Source: Pseudomonadota bacterium
Lineage (GTDB): Bacteria > Myxococcota_A > Polyangia > Polyangiales > Polyangiaceae
Reading direction: 5' to 3'
Assembly: GCA_023431345.1 (NCBI GenBank)
Contig: JAEYWK010000105.1
Span: forward strand, 44,942-108,941
DNA: 64,000 nucleotides
The translations under genes were made by a program, and so were the position numbers. Below, in pieces: positions 16,278-23,729 of this stretch. The notes below the pieces were generated by a model. It was not told where the DNA came from and did not search any database. It saw nothing but the letters and a program-made list of their open reading frames with translations. The first letter of the stretch is position 1. The number at the start of each line of letters is the position of its first letter.

Positions 16278-17722
16278 TCGCCCCGGTGCAGCTCACGACG
16301 GTTTCCGAGACAGCGGCTCGGCTAGCCGTCTCGGAAAAGACGGTTCGTCGCTGGATTGCCTCCGGCGTTCTTCCTGTCCACCGGCTTGGCATCCGAAACG
16401 TTCGCGTCGACGCTGAAGTCGTGACGCGGCTGCTCGCGACTCGAGAAGGAGTCGCAGAAAGCGTCGCGCGCGTGGAAAATGAGCGAAGGATTGAGTCTAT
16501 TGAATCTGAGGAAGGAGCAGAGGCGCGGTTCAAAGTGAATCGTGAACCAGGTCGCGGTTTCGTCATTCGATACTACGCTGCGGACGGGAAGCGAAAATCT
16601 CACCGCATTTCGGTACATCGCATCCCTGATGACTCGCCCATCGAGATCGCCGAGGCATACGCTGCCGAATGGATTCGTCAGAATGTGGCGCCGACTCCCA
16701 AGAAAGCGCGCCGCCGCGTTACGTACTCGGGACCAACTTTCAAGCAGCATGCGACCGAATGGTTCGACGGGTCACTAAGCAAGCGCTACCCCGACCACGT
16801 CAAGCGCAAGGTGTCGGCCAAGGATGACGCGGCTCGTTTGAAACGTTACGTGTTTCCCCACATTGGCGATGAGCCAGTGGCGGCCTTCGAAGGATCGAAC
16901 GGCGTGGACTTGGTCGAGCGCGTCATCGCCGCTTTACCTGACGATCTCACCCCTGGCTCCCGCCGTCAGGTGATTCAGGCCATGCACCGGGTGATCGCTC
17001 TCGCCGTCTACCCCTGCCGCTTGCTCACCGCCAACCCCTTGCCGCCAGGCTTCGTTCCAAACCGTTCGGTAACCCGAGCTAAGTCGTACCTGCGTCCGCA
17101 TGAGGAAGCGAAGCTGCTGGCATGTGAGACCATCCCCATGCAGCTACGGCTCTTCTTTGGTCTACTTACTCGAGAGGGGCTCAGGGTCTCGGAAGCGCTC
17201 CGTCTTGAGTGGCGGCACTTGGACCTGGAAATTGGTGTCATTCGCCTCGACAAGAACAAGACCGATGAACCGAGGGTTTGGGCCCTTGCGCCAGACGTCG
17301 TCGAGGCGCTGAGGCGCTGGAAGAAGCGGCTCGGTCGTACGGTCACGCCAAGCCGTCCAGTCTTGGTCGATGCGAGCGGGAACAAGATCAATCGCTACGA
17401 AGTTGCTAGTGAGCTTCGAGCGCGCTTGCGTGAAGCTGGGATCGATCGCGAAGAGCTGTTCGAGCAGACGAAAGAGAGGATCGCTTTCCGAGCTCACGAC
17501 CTGCGCGGTACCTTCGTTACGATCAAGCTGGCGCTAGGGAAGAGCGAGGCCTGGATCACGGACAGGACCGGCCATACGACCAGCGCGATGATCTACCGTT
17601 ACAAGCGCGCGGCTCGCTCGGCTGCCGACCTGCAGCTCGGCGACTTCGCGCCCATGCACGAGACGATCCCCGAGCTGCGGGCGTTGGGATCAACGTCGGC
17701 GGACGTGGGATCAAGTCGCTGA
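16268..17722 (+). CDS. Tyrosine integrase with N-terminal excisionase-like HTH
   Basis: 484 residues. Residues about 8-60 (VSETAARLAVSEKTVRRWIASGVLPVHRLG) form a MerR/excisionase-type helix-turn-helix, unusual at the front of an integrase. A SAM-like core-binding region follows (about 160-260). The catalytic domain shows EGLRVSEALRLEW (Arg near 301), HDLRGTF (His410-x-x-Arg413) and GHTTSAMIYRYK with the nucleophile Tyr near 443. It cuts and rejoins DNA to insert the element into its attachment site. The gene ends 85 bp from a tRNA-Lys 3' end, the expected target. It is the last gene of the overlapping RT chain. Confidence 0.93.
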   Translation: MRVIAPVQLTTVSETAARLAVSEKTVRRWIASGVLPVHRLGIRNVRVDAEVVTRLLATREGVAESVARVENERRIESIESEEGAEARFKVNREPGRGFVIRYYAADGKRKSHRISVHRIPDDSPIEIAEAYAAEWIRQNVAPTPKKARRRVTYSGPTFKQHATEWFDGSLSKRYPDHVKRKVSAKDDAARLKRYVFPHIGDEPVAAFEGSNGVDLVERVIAALPDDLTPGSRRQVIQAMHRVIALAVYPCRLLTANPLPPGFVPNRSVTRAKSYLRPHEEAKLLACETIPMQLRLFFGLLTREGLRVSEALRLEWRHLDLEIGVIRLDKNKTDEPRVWALAPDVVEALRRWKKRLGRTVTPSRPVLVDASGNKINRYEVASELRARLREAGIDREELFEQTKERIAFRAHDLRGTFVTIKLALGKSEAWITDRTGHTTSAMIYRYKRAARSAADLQLGDFAPMHETIPELRALGSTSADVGSSR

Positions 17723-17749
17723 TCCCAAACTGATCCCAGCTTGATCCCA
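17685..17749. repeat. Five-copy TGATCCCA array at the integrase 3' end (candidate arm-type sites)
   Basis: TGGGATCA occurs at 17685-17692 and 17706-17713. The opposite orientation, TGATCCCA, occurs at 17720-17727, 17731-17738 and 17742-17749. The last three are spaced exactly 11 bp and the first two 21 bp, that is one and two helical turns. The array overlaps the integrase stop codon and lies between integrase and tRNA, where attP arm sites are expected. Confidence 0.65.
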
Positions 17750-17770
17750 GGGGCGGCTCAAAAACCGGAG

Positions 17771-17800
17771 ACGGCGCTCTAACTCTCGTTAGGGCGCCGT
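17771..17800. terminator. Bidirectional terminator hairpin between integrase and tRNA-Lys
   Basis: A 13-bp stem (one G-U pair) with loop TCTC: left arm 17771-17783, right arm 17788-17800. On the minus strand it is followed by CTCCGGTTTTT, on the plus strand by CTTTCTT. It can stop the tRNA transcript and the integrase operon. Confidence 0.8.
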
Positions 17801-17806
17801 CTTTCT

Positions 17807-17882
17807 TGGTGGGCCATCGCAGACTTGAACTGCGAGCCAACGGATTAAGAGTCCGCTGCTCTACCAATTGAGCTAATGGCCC
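17807..17882 (-). tRNA. tRNA-Lys (anticodon CUU)
   Basis: Minus strand. The acceptor stem GGGCCAT pairs with ATGGCCC, followed by discriminator A and an encoded CCA (3' end 17807). The D-arm contains AGCTCAATTGGTAGAGC, the anticodon loop is CTCTTAA with anticodon CTT between the GCGGA/TCCGT stem, and the T-arm contains GTTCAAGTC. It reads AAG codons. The integrase gene lies just beyond its 3' end, so this is the probable attachment site of the element. Confidence 0.95.
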
Positions 17883-17942
17883 GGGCAGCCAGGCGCCGGC
17901 TAGGCCGTCGCTTGGTCCCTTCGGGGGTACCGAAGGGAGCGG

Positions 17943-17972
17943 GTATCTCCCACGAAAAACGCGAGCGGTCAA
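17943..17972 (-). promoter_or_regulatory. Probable tRNA-Lys promoter
   Basis: On the minus strand TTGACC (17967-17972), an 18-base spacer, then AGATAC (17943-17948), about 60 bp before the tRNA. A hairpin with an 8-bp stem (17917-17937) lies between promoter and tRNA. Confidence 0.5.
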
Positions 17973-18300
17973 CGGGGTTTCGACGCAAACGCTACGCTTT
18001 GGAGAACGAGGGATTGGGCGGGGTTTTGGTGGGCGGTTGGGCGCTGGGCGGCGCGCGCGGGGAGCGGGTGGCGTTGGCGGCCGGAGGGCGTTCGCCGCTG
18101 GGTTCAGTGTGGCGGGGCGCAGTCGATGGCGCCGGTGGGGGCGACTGTTTTGTACGCGGGGCCGGTCTTGACGGCGGGACTTCGGCGCCAGGGATCGCGG
18201 TTGTCGGTGGCAAAGGGGAAGCCGACGCTACCCGCGGGGGTGACCTCGCCCCCACACCTGCCCACTTCCGTTTCACTGCCGGCCGCCCGATAGTCCGGGC
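17973..18300. other. Intergenic region between tRNA-Lys promoter and peroxiredoxin
   Basis: No convincing gene. A Pro-rich leftward ORF (17992-18405) overlaps the peroxiredoxin start and looks like GC-skew noise. The peroxiredoxin promoter should be here. Confidence 0.4.
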
Positions 18301-18786
18301 ATGACCTTGCGCGTTGGCGATGTGGCGCCTGACTTCGACGTGGTGGCGCGGCAGGCCGGGCAGGATCGGCGGCTGGTGCTCGGGGAGTTGCTCGAGCAGA
18401 AGCACCTGGTGCTGTACTTCTACCCGCGTGATTTCACGACGGTGTGCACGCGCGAGACGTGCGGGTTCCGTGATGCTTACGCTGAGCTCACGTCATCCGA
18501 CACGGAGGTCGTGGGCGTTTCCGTCGACGACGCTGCGACGCATGATCGGTTTGCGCGTGAGCACCACATCACCTTTCCGTTGGTGCCGGATCCTCAGCGC
18601 GTTTTGATCCGTCGCTATGGCGCGTCGTCGCTGATGAGCGATTTGATGGGCGTTTCAGCGCGGCTGACTTTCGTGATCGCGCGCACGGGCCGCATCGTCG
18701 CCGTTTTCGACAGCGCGCTCCGCGCGAGCCAGCACACCGAGGGCGCGCGCGAGGCCATCCAGAAGCTGCGCAGTCAAAGCCTTTAG
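18301..18786 (+). CDS. bcp: Peroxiredoxin, BCP/PrxQ type
   Basis: 161 residues, the normal BCP length. Thiol peroxidase reducing H2O2 and organic hydroperoxides in the cytoplasm. The motif YPRDFTTVCTRETCGFRD places the peroxidatic Cys near residue 50 and a second Cys five residues later, the arrangement of atypical two-Cys BCP enzymes reduced by thioredoxin. VGDVAPDF at the N-terminus is the usual AhpC/TSA opening. It stands alone, on the chromosomal side of the tRNA. Confidence 0.93.
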   Translation: MTLRVGDVAPDFDVVARQAGQDRRLVLGELLEQKHLVLYFYPRDFTTVCTRETCGFRDAYAELTSSDTEVVGVSVDDAATHDRFAREHHITFPLVPDPQRVLIRRYGASSLMSDLMGVSARLTFVIARTGRIVAVFDSALRASQHTEGAREAIQKLRSQSL

Positions 18787-18837
18787 CAGCCCCTTAATGC
18801 AGCCGCTCCGCCGGCCGTCTTGGCGTGGAGCGGAGCC

Positions 18838-19224
18838 ATGAACAATCGCACGTTCCAGGCGGATGATAAGCTCAACGATTTCAGCGACCGCGATGAGATG
18901 TGGGGGCCGCTGCTGTTTCTCCGCCCCGCGCCGCATCAGCCAATCACGCTGCTGCGCTCGCTGCTGATCGCGGGCATCCTCGGCGCCTTCTACGGCATGC
19001 TGGGCAACGTGCTGCTCGCGCTCATGGTGCGGAGCGGTGGTGGGAGCAAGCCGCCGCTCGCGATGATGCCGCTGATCCTCGGTAGCATGTACTTCGTGTG
19101 CGCTCAGCTGAGCATCTTCGGGGCTTGGAACCGCCGCGCTCGTTTGCTGTCACGCCAGCGGAGCTGGTCGCAGCTGACGCGCCGCGCGCCGCCGCCACGC
19201 AACGACGAAACCGCACCCGAGTAA
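18838..19224 (+). CDS. Small two-helix membrane protein
   Basis: 128 residues from ATG 18838. Two hydrophobic segments, about residues 36-58 (LLIAGILGAFYGMLGNVLLAL) and 68-90, separated by a short Gly/Lys loop, then a basic C-terminus. No family recognised. Its last 75 bp overlap the end of the convergent DUF1028 gene. Confidence 0.6.
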   Translation: MNNRTFQADDKLNDFSDRDEMWGPLLFLRPAPHQPITLLRSLLIAGILGAFYGMLGNVLLALMVRSGGGSKPPLAMMPLILGSMYFVCAQLSIFGAWNRRARLLSRQRSWSQLTRRAPPPRNDETAPE

Positions 19225-19998
19225 GAGCCAGCCGTAGCCAGGCTCCGCCGCGCTCGACGTGCGGCAACGACAACCACCGTCTTCTGCCATGGAGCGAGTA
19301 GTCGTGGTGCTCGGCGCGTCCGTCGCGACCACGGGGCACGGGTGCGCGCCGCGCCAGGCATCGAGCTGAGCGCGCAGCAGCGGGAGCGGGCTTTGATTGC
19401 CCGAGGCCTCGACGCGCAGCGACACGTAGCTGCCGAGGGGCAAGTCGGGCAGCTCGACTTGCAGGAACGCTGAGTCTGACGGCAAGCCTCGCTCCGTGCA
19501 GCGACTGTCACCTTCGCCGTGGAGCGCGCCCGCTTCGAGCGCACGCATCAAGCGCTCGGGCAGATCGCAGCCTTCGCTCGCGAAGCCTTGCGCGGCCTGC
19601 TCGAGCACGTGCGCGGAGGTGAGGATGTTGCCCTGAATGGAGTAGGCGTACGGGCCGGTGTGACCTTGGGCGTCCGCGGCGAACGCGCCGGTGCCGCTGC
19701 CAGTGAAGCCGGCCGCGTTGCCCGCCACGTCGACGATGCCGTATTGCCGAATGGCGGCGTTGCGATCGAATCCGAGCGCCGTGAGCGCGCTCAAGATCGC
19801 TTGCGGGGCGTGTCCTTCGCCGAGGAGCCGCGCCGCCTCGTCACGGCCGCGCAGGCTGTAATACGCCTGCGCGTGAACGACGCCGTGGCCAGGGCTGGCT
19901 GCGTAGATGACGTAGACATCCGAGCCTTCGAGGCACGAGGTGCCGGCGCCGCCGACCTCGCGCGTCACGGTGTTGGCGGCGACTATCGAGTACGTCAT
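19150..19998 (-). CDS. DUF1028 family protein with MYXO-CTERM-like tail
   Basis: 282 residues. The N-terminus TYSIVAANTVTREVG, the internal GHGVVHAQAYYSLRGRDEAARLL and the block YGIVDVAGNAAGFTG match the DUF1028 fold, thought to be Ntn-hydrolase-related. There is no N-terminal signal peptide in this reading. The C-terminus has DGGCRCRTSS, a hydrophobic stretch (YGWLLLGCGFVVAW) and an Arg cluster: the layout of the MYXO-CTERM sorting signal, in which proteins are processed at a Cys and surface-anchored. Exposure at the cell surface is inference, and the missing signal peptide is a puzzle. The start may lie elsewhere. Confidence 0.75.
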   Translation of the reverse strand: MTYSIVAANTVTREVGGAGTSCLEGSDVYVIYAASPGHGVVHAQAYYSLRGRDEAARLLGEGHAPQAILSALTALGFDRNAAIRQYGIVDVAGNAAGFTGSGTGAFAADAQGHTGPYAYSIQGNILTSAHVLEQAAQGFASEGCDLPERLMRALEAGALHGEGDSRCTERGLPSDSAFLQVELPDLPLGSYVSLRVEASGNQSPLPLLRAQLDAWRGAHPCPVVATDAPSTTTTRSMAEDGGCRCRTSSAAEPGYGWLLLGCGFVVAWRRRAARQLRPAPLA

Positions 19999-20234
19999 GG
20001 TCGGACTGACCGTGTTCGCCGCCCGCGCCCAGGCGCGCTATCGCGGCCACGAAGCTCGAGCGTAGCGTTCGCGCTCCGGAATGTCGATTGCGGCGACGTG
20101 TCGCGCCTATTTCTGTTCGAGCAAAGGCGCGAGCTGGGCGACCGCTCTGGCGTTTTGGACACTGAATCGCGCGGCGTGAACGTCGCGAGCGGCTTGCTGA
20201 CGCTCGACGCGCTGGTTCACCATCACCCTCAGGT
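19999..20234. promoter_or_regulatory. Divergent intergenic region
   Basis: Contains the divergent promoters of the DUF1028 gene and the multihaem lipoprotein. No repeat or RNA structure was recognised. Confidence 0.35.
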
Positions 20235-21416
20235 ATGATGCATGGGTCGACGTCGCTTTCGATGCTGGTGGCTTCCGGCAAGATGATGGCTCGCAGCTGG
20301 GCGAGGGCGCTTACTCGGTCGATCGCGGTGATAGGCATGCTGCCGGCGCTGGCCGTCGCTTGCACGGACGCATCGCCCGGCGGCGCGGGCTCCCTCGACG
20401 CCCCGGGCACGAACGCGAGTGGGGGCGCTGATGGCGGAGAGTCGGTCGGTAGCGCGGCCGCGACGGGCGGCGCGCGGCCAGGCGCGAACGAGGGCGGCAG
20501 GGCGTCGATGGCTCCGGACGACGACGGCCCGCGTGATGACGAGCCGCGCGACGACGAACCCCGTAGCGACGAACCCGGCGTCGTCGTGCCGGTCGATCCC
20601 GACGACAGCGAGCCCGACGAGCCCGCGCCGCAGCCCGACGACGACGAGCCGAGCCGGGAGCCGCCCGCCGCGAGCGGCTTGCCGTGCGAGGTCGAAGCGC
20701 TGCTGCGAACGCGCTGTCAGAGCTGTCACGCAGAGCGCCCCAGCGCGGGGGCCAGCGTGCCGTTGATGGATCACACCGACCTGACCGCGCCCGCACGGAG
20801 CGACGCCTCGCTGACGATCGCAGCCCTGGCGCTCTCGCGCATCAAAGATCCGCACGCCCCCATGCCGCCAGCTCCTGCCGGCCCGCTCGACAGCGCCGAG
20901 ATAGTCGCGCTGGAGGCGTGGCTCCAGGCGGGCACCCCGCTGCAAACGTGCGGCCACGAGCCGACTGAGCCCAGCACCGACCCATACGACGCTGCCCCGA
21001 CCTGTTCGAGCGGAGCATACTGGGAAGGCTTCGATAGCGGCTCACGCTGGATGATGCCCGGCGTCGCTTGTATCGATTGCCACCGGCAATATCCGAATCG
21101 CGCGCCCCGCTTCAACATCGCCGGCACCGTGTTCCAGACCGCGCACGAGCCCAACAAGTGCTTCGGCGTTTCGGCGCAGACGGGCGCCAAAATCATCATC
21201 ACCGACGCTCATGGCCAAGAGCTCGCGCCGATCCCGGTCACGTCGGGCGGCAACTTCGGCGCGATCGTGAGCGGGCTCGCCTTGCCCTACCGCGCAAAGG
21301 TGGTCGTCGGCGATGAAGAGCGGGTCATGCTCACGCCGCAGACGAGCGGCGACTGCAACGCTTGCCACACGCAGGCGGGCAGCGCTGGCGCGCGCGGCCG
21401 CATCATCATCCCTTGA
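20235..21416 (+). CDS. Lipoprotein with three CxxCH haem-binding motifs
   Basis: Up to 393 residues; an internal ATG at 20283 may be the real start. A signal sequence ends in LAVACTD, a lipobox, so the protein is lipid-anchored. A low-complexity Gly/Asp/Glu/Pro linker (about residues 50-150) leads to CQSCH, CIDCH and CNACH, three c-type haem attachment sites, with distal Met/His unknown. It is likely a periplasmic or outer-membrane electron carrier or a haem-containing structural protein. The beta-barrel gene follows in the same direction. Confidence 0.75.
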   Translation: MMHGSTSLSMLVASGKMMARSWARALTRSIAVIGMLPALAVACTDASPGGAGSLDAPGTNASGGADGGESVGSAAATGGARPGANEGGRASMAPDDDGPRDDEPRDDEPRSDEPGVVVPVDPDDSEPDEPAPQPDDDEPSREPPAASGLPCEVEALLRTRCQSCHAERPSAGASVPLMDHTDLTAPARSDASLTIAALALSRIKDPHAPMPPAPAGPLDSAEIVALEAWLQAGTPLQTCGHEPTEPSTDPYDAAPTCSSGAYWEGFDSGSRWMMPGVACIDCHRQYPNRAPRFNIAGTVFQTAHEPNKCFGVSAQTGAKIIITDAHGQELAPIPVTSGGNFGAIVSGLALPYRAKVVVGDEERVMLTPQTSGDCNACHTQAGSAGARGRIIIP

Positions 21417-21437
21417 CGGTGGCGTGCTCGGCACGAC

Positions 21438-22193
21438 GTGAATCGAAGAGACCGGCACGCCGCGTGCAGTGCTCTGCCGGCACTGGACGGATTCACGAAG
21501 GTGTCGATGAAATTCGAGGAAATGCGGGCCACAGCGGCACAGGGTGTCGTCACTTCACTACACGACTCGCTCGCTGGTGTCGGGCTCTTGTCCCAGGTGG
21601 GAGCGAGTACTACCGGGCGAAGTGTGCGTCGGCAGGGCTGGCGGGGGCAAAGCTTGGGTGGAGCGTTCGTCGTGGCCGGCGTGCTCCTGGGCGCGGTGGG
21701 AACGGCCCAGGCGGAGGAAGAACGCACCGCTCCCAACTCAGTGATGGTTCGCGGCTCTCTGGGGCCCGATGAAGCCGCGGCTTACCTCGTCTACCAGCGG
21801 GATTTCGTGGCGCCGCTGCGCGTGACGGCTGGTTTTGCTTATCTCTTCCTAGGGAACTTTCAGACGCTCGAGGTTGGAGTGCGGCTGCTAGAAGGCACGG
21901 GTCAGCCGACGACCGAGTTCGTGCCCGCGCTGTTCGTGACCGGAGGACTCGGCCGCTTCGCCTTGACGTCAAAGCAAGACGGCCACCCCAACAACCGCAC
22001 CACGCTAGCCGCGACGGCCAGTGTGCTCGCGGAGCTGCGTCCCCCGCAAGGCGGCGGCGGGGGCGCGGTGCTCAGCCTGGGTTTACAAGGCCTCGCGTCG
22101 CTGGCCCAAGAGTACCAGCCGGGCCCGTACGGAGGGCTCGAGCCCTACGACTTCACGGTGATGGCTGTGGCCTCGTTCGGATATGGGTTCTGA
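21438..22193 (+). CDS. Secreted beta-barrel-like protein
   Basis: Up to 251 residues; an alternative start is ATG 21507. A hydrophobic stretch ending GTAQAEEE (about residues 75-95) looks like a cleaved signal peptide, and the long N-terminal part before it may be untranslated. The mature part alternates short hydrophobic strands with turns and ends in aromatic Phe, as outer-membrane barrels do. No specific family recognised. It lies 21 bp after the multihaem lipoprotein, suggesting a common transcript. Confidence 0.55.
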   Translation: MNRRDRHAACSALPALDGFTKVSMKFEEMRATAAQGVVTSLHDSLAGVGLLSQVGASTTGRSVRRQGWRGQSLGGAFVVAGVLLGAVGTAQAEEERTAPNSVMVRGSLGPDEAAAYLVYQRDFVAPLRVTAGFAYLFLGNFQTLEVGVRLLEGTGQPTTEFVPALFVTGGLGRFALTSKQDGHPNNRTTLAATASVLAELRPPQGGGGGAVLSLGLQGLASLAQEYQPGPYGGLEPYDFTVMAVASFGYGF

Positions 22194-22218
22194 GTGGCCC
22201 GCTGGCGCGGCGCCTGTC

Positions 22219-23454
22219 TCAGAACGGGCAGTCTGTTTGCTGCGAGGTGAAGTTGGGATTGTCGGCGACCTGGAACCAGTCGACGAACCAGATGCAGCCG
22301 TCGCGCGCGGGGCCAGCCGGGATCTTCATGCAGTTCTGGCGCACGCAGTCTTTCTTCGCGCTGTGGGAGCCGGTGCAGTTCGTGAGGAAGCCGCCGTACT
22401 GAGCGCCCAAGTCATTGGTGCCCCATTGCTTGCTGCAGGCGTTGAACTGACCCACGCCGCCGCCGGGCACCATCAAGTCGAACTGGTTGCTGGCGACATC
22501 GCCGCCGGTGTTGCTCACCTTGACGATCATCTGCTTGCCCTTGAGCAGCTTGGACCCTGGGTCGTTCACGTTGTGGTGGCCTTCGCCCGTGAACTGGATG
22601 CGGTAACACGCGCCGCAGTTCGGGTTGGTCTTCGCGATGTGGCCGTAAGAGAGGCACTCGTTCACGGCCTTGGGCGCCTCGTCGTAGCAGGCGTACGACC
22701 CGCCGCCGGCGCAAGCGCTCTGGTTGTTGCCGGTGCGCGAGGTGCCGTTTTGCTCGCAGCGATGGCCATCGAACTGCGCGCAGTGCGGCTGGCAGCAGTC
22801 CCAGTAGCGGGTCGCGAAGCCGTTGCCGCCGGTGACGTTCGGCAGGCCCTTGGTGGAGCAGTCGACCGCGGCCGAGCCGCCCGTGCCGGTGTTGCCGCCC
22901 GCGCCGGTGTTGCCGCCGGTGCCGGCTCCTCCGCCGCCTTGAGGCGTGCAGCGCTTGCAGCTGACGTCGCAGTAGGTCTTGAACCAGTCTTTCCCGCACT
23001 CTTCGGTCTCGGCAGCCCAGTCCGCGCACGTCGCGCCAGGCCACTCCGCGTTGGGCGGCGGCGGGGTGTCGACGCAGGGCTTGGGCGCGGTGCCGCCCGC
23101 TCCGCCGTTGCTCACGTTGCCGCCGTTGCTCACGTTGCCGCCGCTGCTCACGTTCCCGCCCGTGCCGGGGTTGGGGGTGCCGCCGTCGCTCACGCTGCCG
23201 GCACTGGTGCTGGGGGCGCCGCCGCTGGTGAAGCCGCCGTTGCTCACGTTGCCGCCCGTCGCCAGTGAGCCCGCGACGCTCCCCGACATCGCGCCCGCGA
23301 CTCCGGGACCGGTTCCAGCCGCGACCAACGGAGAGGGCGGGCCTTCGGAAGAGCAGCCGCTCGTGGCGAGCAGCGCCACGGAGCAGAGCGTGAAAGCCGC
23401 GCCGATGATCGAGCGCAGGGGGCGAGAACTGGAGGAGCGTAGGGTCGTCTGCAT
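22219..23454 (-). CDS. GH45-like endoglucanase lipoprotein
   Basis: 411 residues from ATG 23454 (the frame is open to 23541). A signal peptide ending LLATSGCSS gives a lipobox at about residue 25. Then comes a long Gly/Asn/Ser/Thr linker made of repeats. A small Cys-rich module (about 140-180) precedes the catalytic domain, whose TRYWDCCQPHCA contains the GH45 signature (TRYWDCC, with the catalytic Asp) and whose many conserved Cys fit the six-stranded GH45 barrel. It would hydrolyse beta-1,4-glucans. GH45 is mainly fungal and animal, and sparse in bacteria. Its gene is convergent with the barrel gene. Confidence 0.85.
   Translation of the reverse strand: MQTTLRSSSSRPLRSIIGAAFTLCSVALLATSGCSSEGPPSPLVAAGTGPGVAGAMSGSVAGSLATGGNVSNGGFTSGGAPSTSAGSVSDGGTPNPGTGGNVSSGGNVSNGGNVSNGGAGGTAPKPCVDTPPPPNAEWPGATCADWAAETEECGKDWFKTYCDVSCKRCTPQGGGGAGTGGNTGAGGNTGTGGSAAVDCSTKGLPNVTGGNGFATRYWDCCQPHCAQFDGHRCEQNGTSRTGNNQSACAGGGSYACYDEAPKAVNECLSYGHIAKTNPNCGACYRIQFTGEGHHNVNDPGSKLLKGKQMIVKVSNTGGDVASNQFDLMVPGGGVGQFNACSKQWGTNDLGAQYGGFLTNCTGSHSAKKDCVRQNCMKIPAGPARDGCIWFVDWFQVADNPNFTSQQTDCPF
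23102..23155. repeat. 18-bp tandem repeats coding a Gly-rich linker
   Basis: Three nearly identical 18-bp units in tandem (23102-23119, 23120-23137, 23138-23155) within the GH45-like gene, encoding NVSNGG-like repeats. Two more diverged copies lie about 30 and 80 bp further on. Such arrays change copy number by slippage. Confidence 0.8.
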
Positions 23455-23729
23455 GGTGTCGTCGGTAGTGGGGGGGCGCGCACGAGAGCGGACGCGCACT
23501 AGACCGCGCATCTCGGTTGCAACTGAGAGGAGGGTAACCAAGCAACGCGATTCGCGCTGCTAACAATCTCGCCTCGTTTGCTAAAAAAAGAGCCTTTAGT
23601 CTCTGCCCGGGGTGAACTTTTGCGGCAGGGACTTTCTTTTGCTTCGAAATGGCTCGGCGGGTCGAAAAGCTGACGCCCAGGCCTGAGGAGTTACACCGCC
23701 CCTCGCGGACGTCAGGGCGGCCGGACGCG

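Noticed and set aside
1..17810. Left attachment site (copy of the tRNA-Lys 3' end) inside the window
   Set aside because: No stretch matching the tRNA 3' half was found; the other end probably lies outside.
17992..18405. Pro-rich leftward ORF after the tRNA
   Set aside because: It overlaps the peroxiredoxin start, is low-complexity, and has no ribosome site or family.
22183..23268. Long rightward ORF opposite the GH45-like gene
   Set aside because: Val/Ala-rich shadow of the leftward gene, whose signal peptide and GH45 signature are clear.
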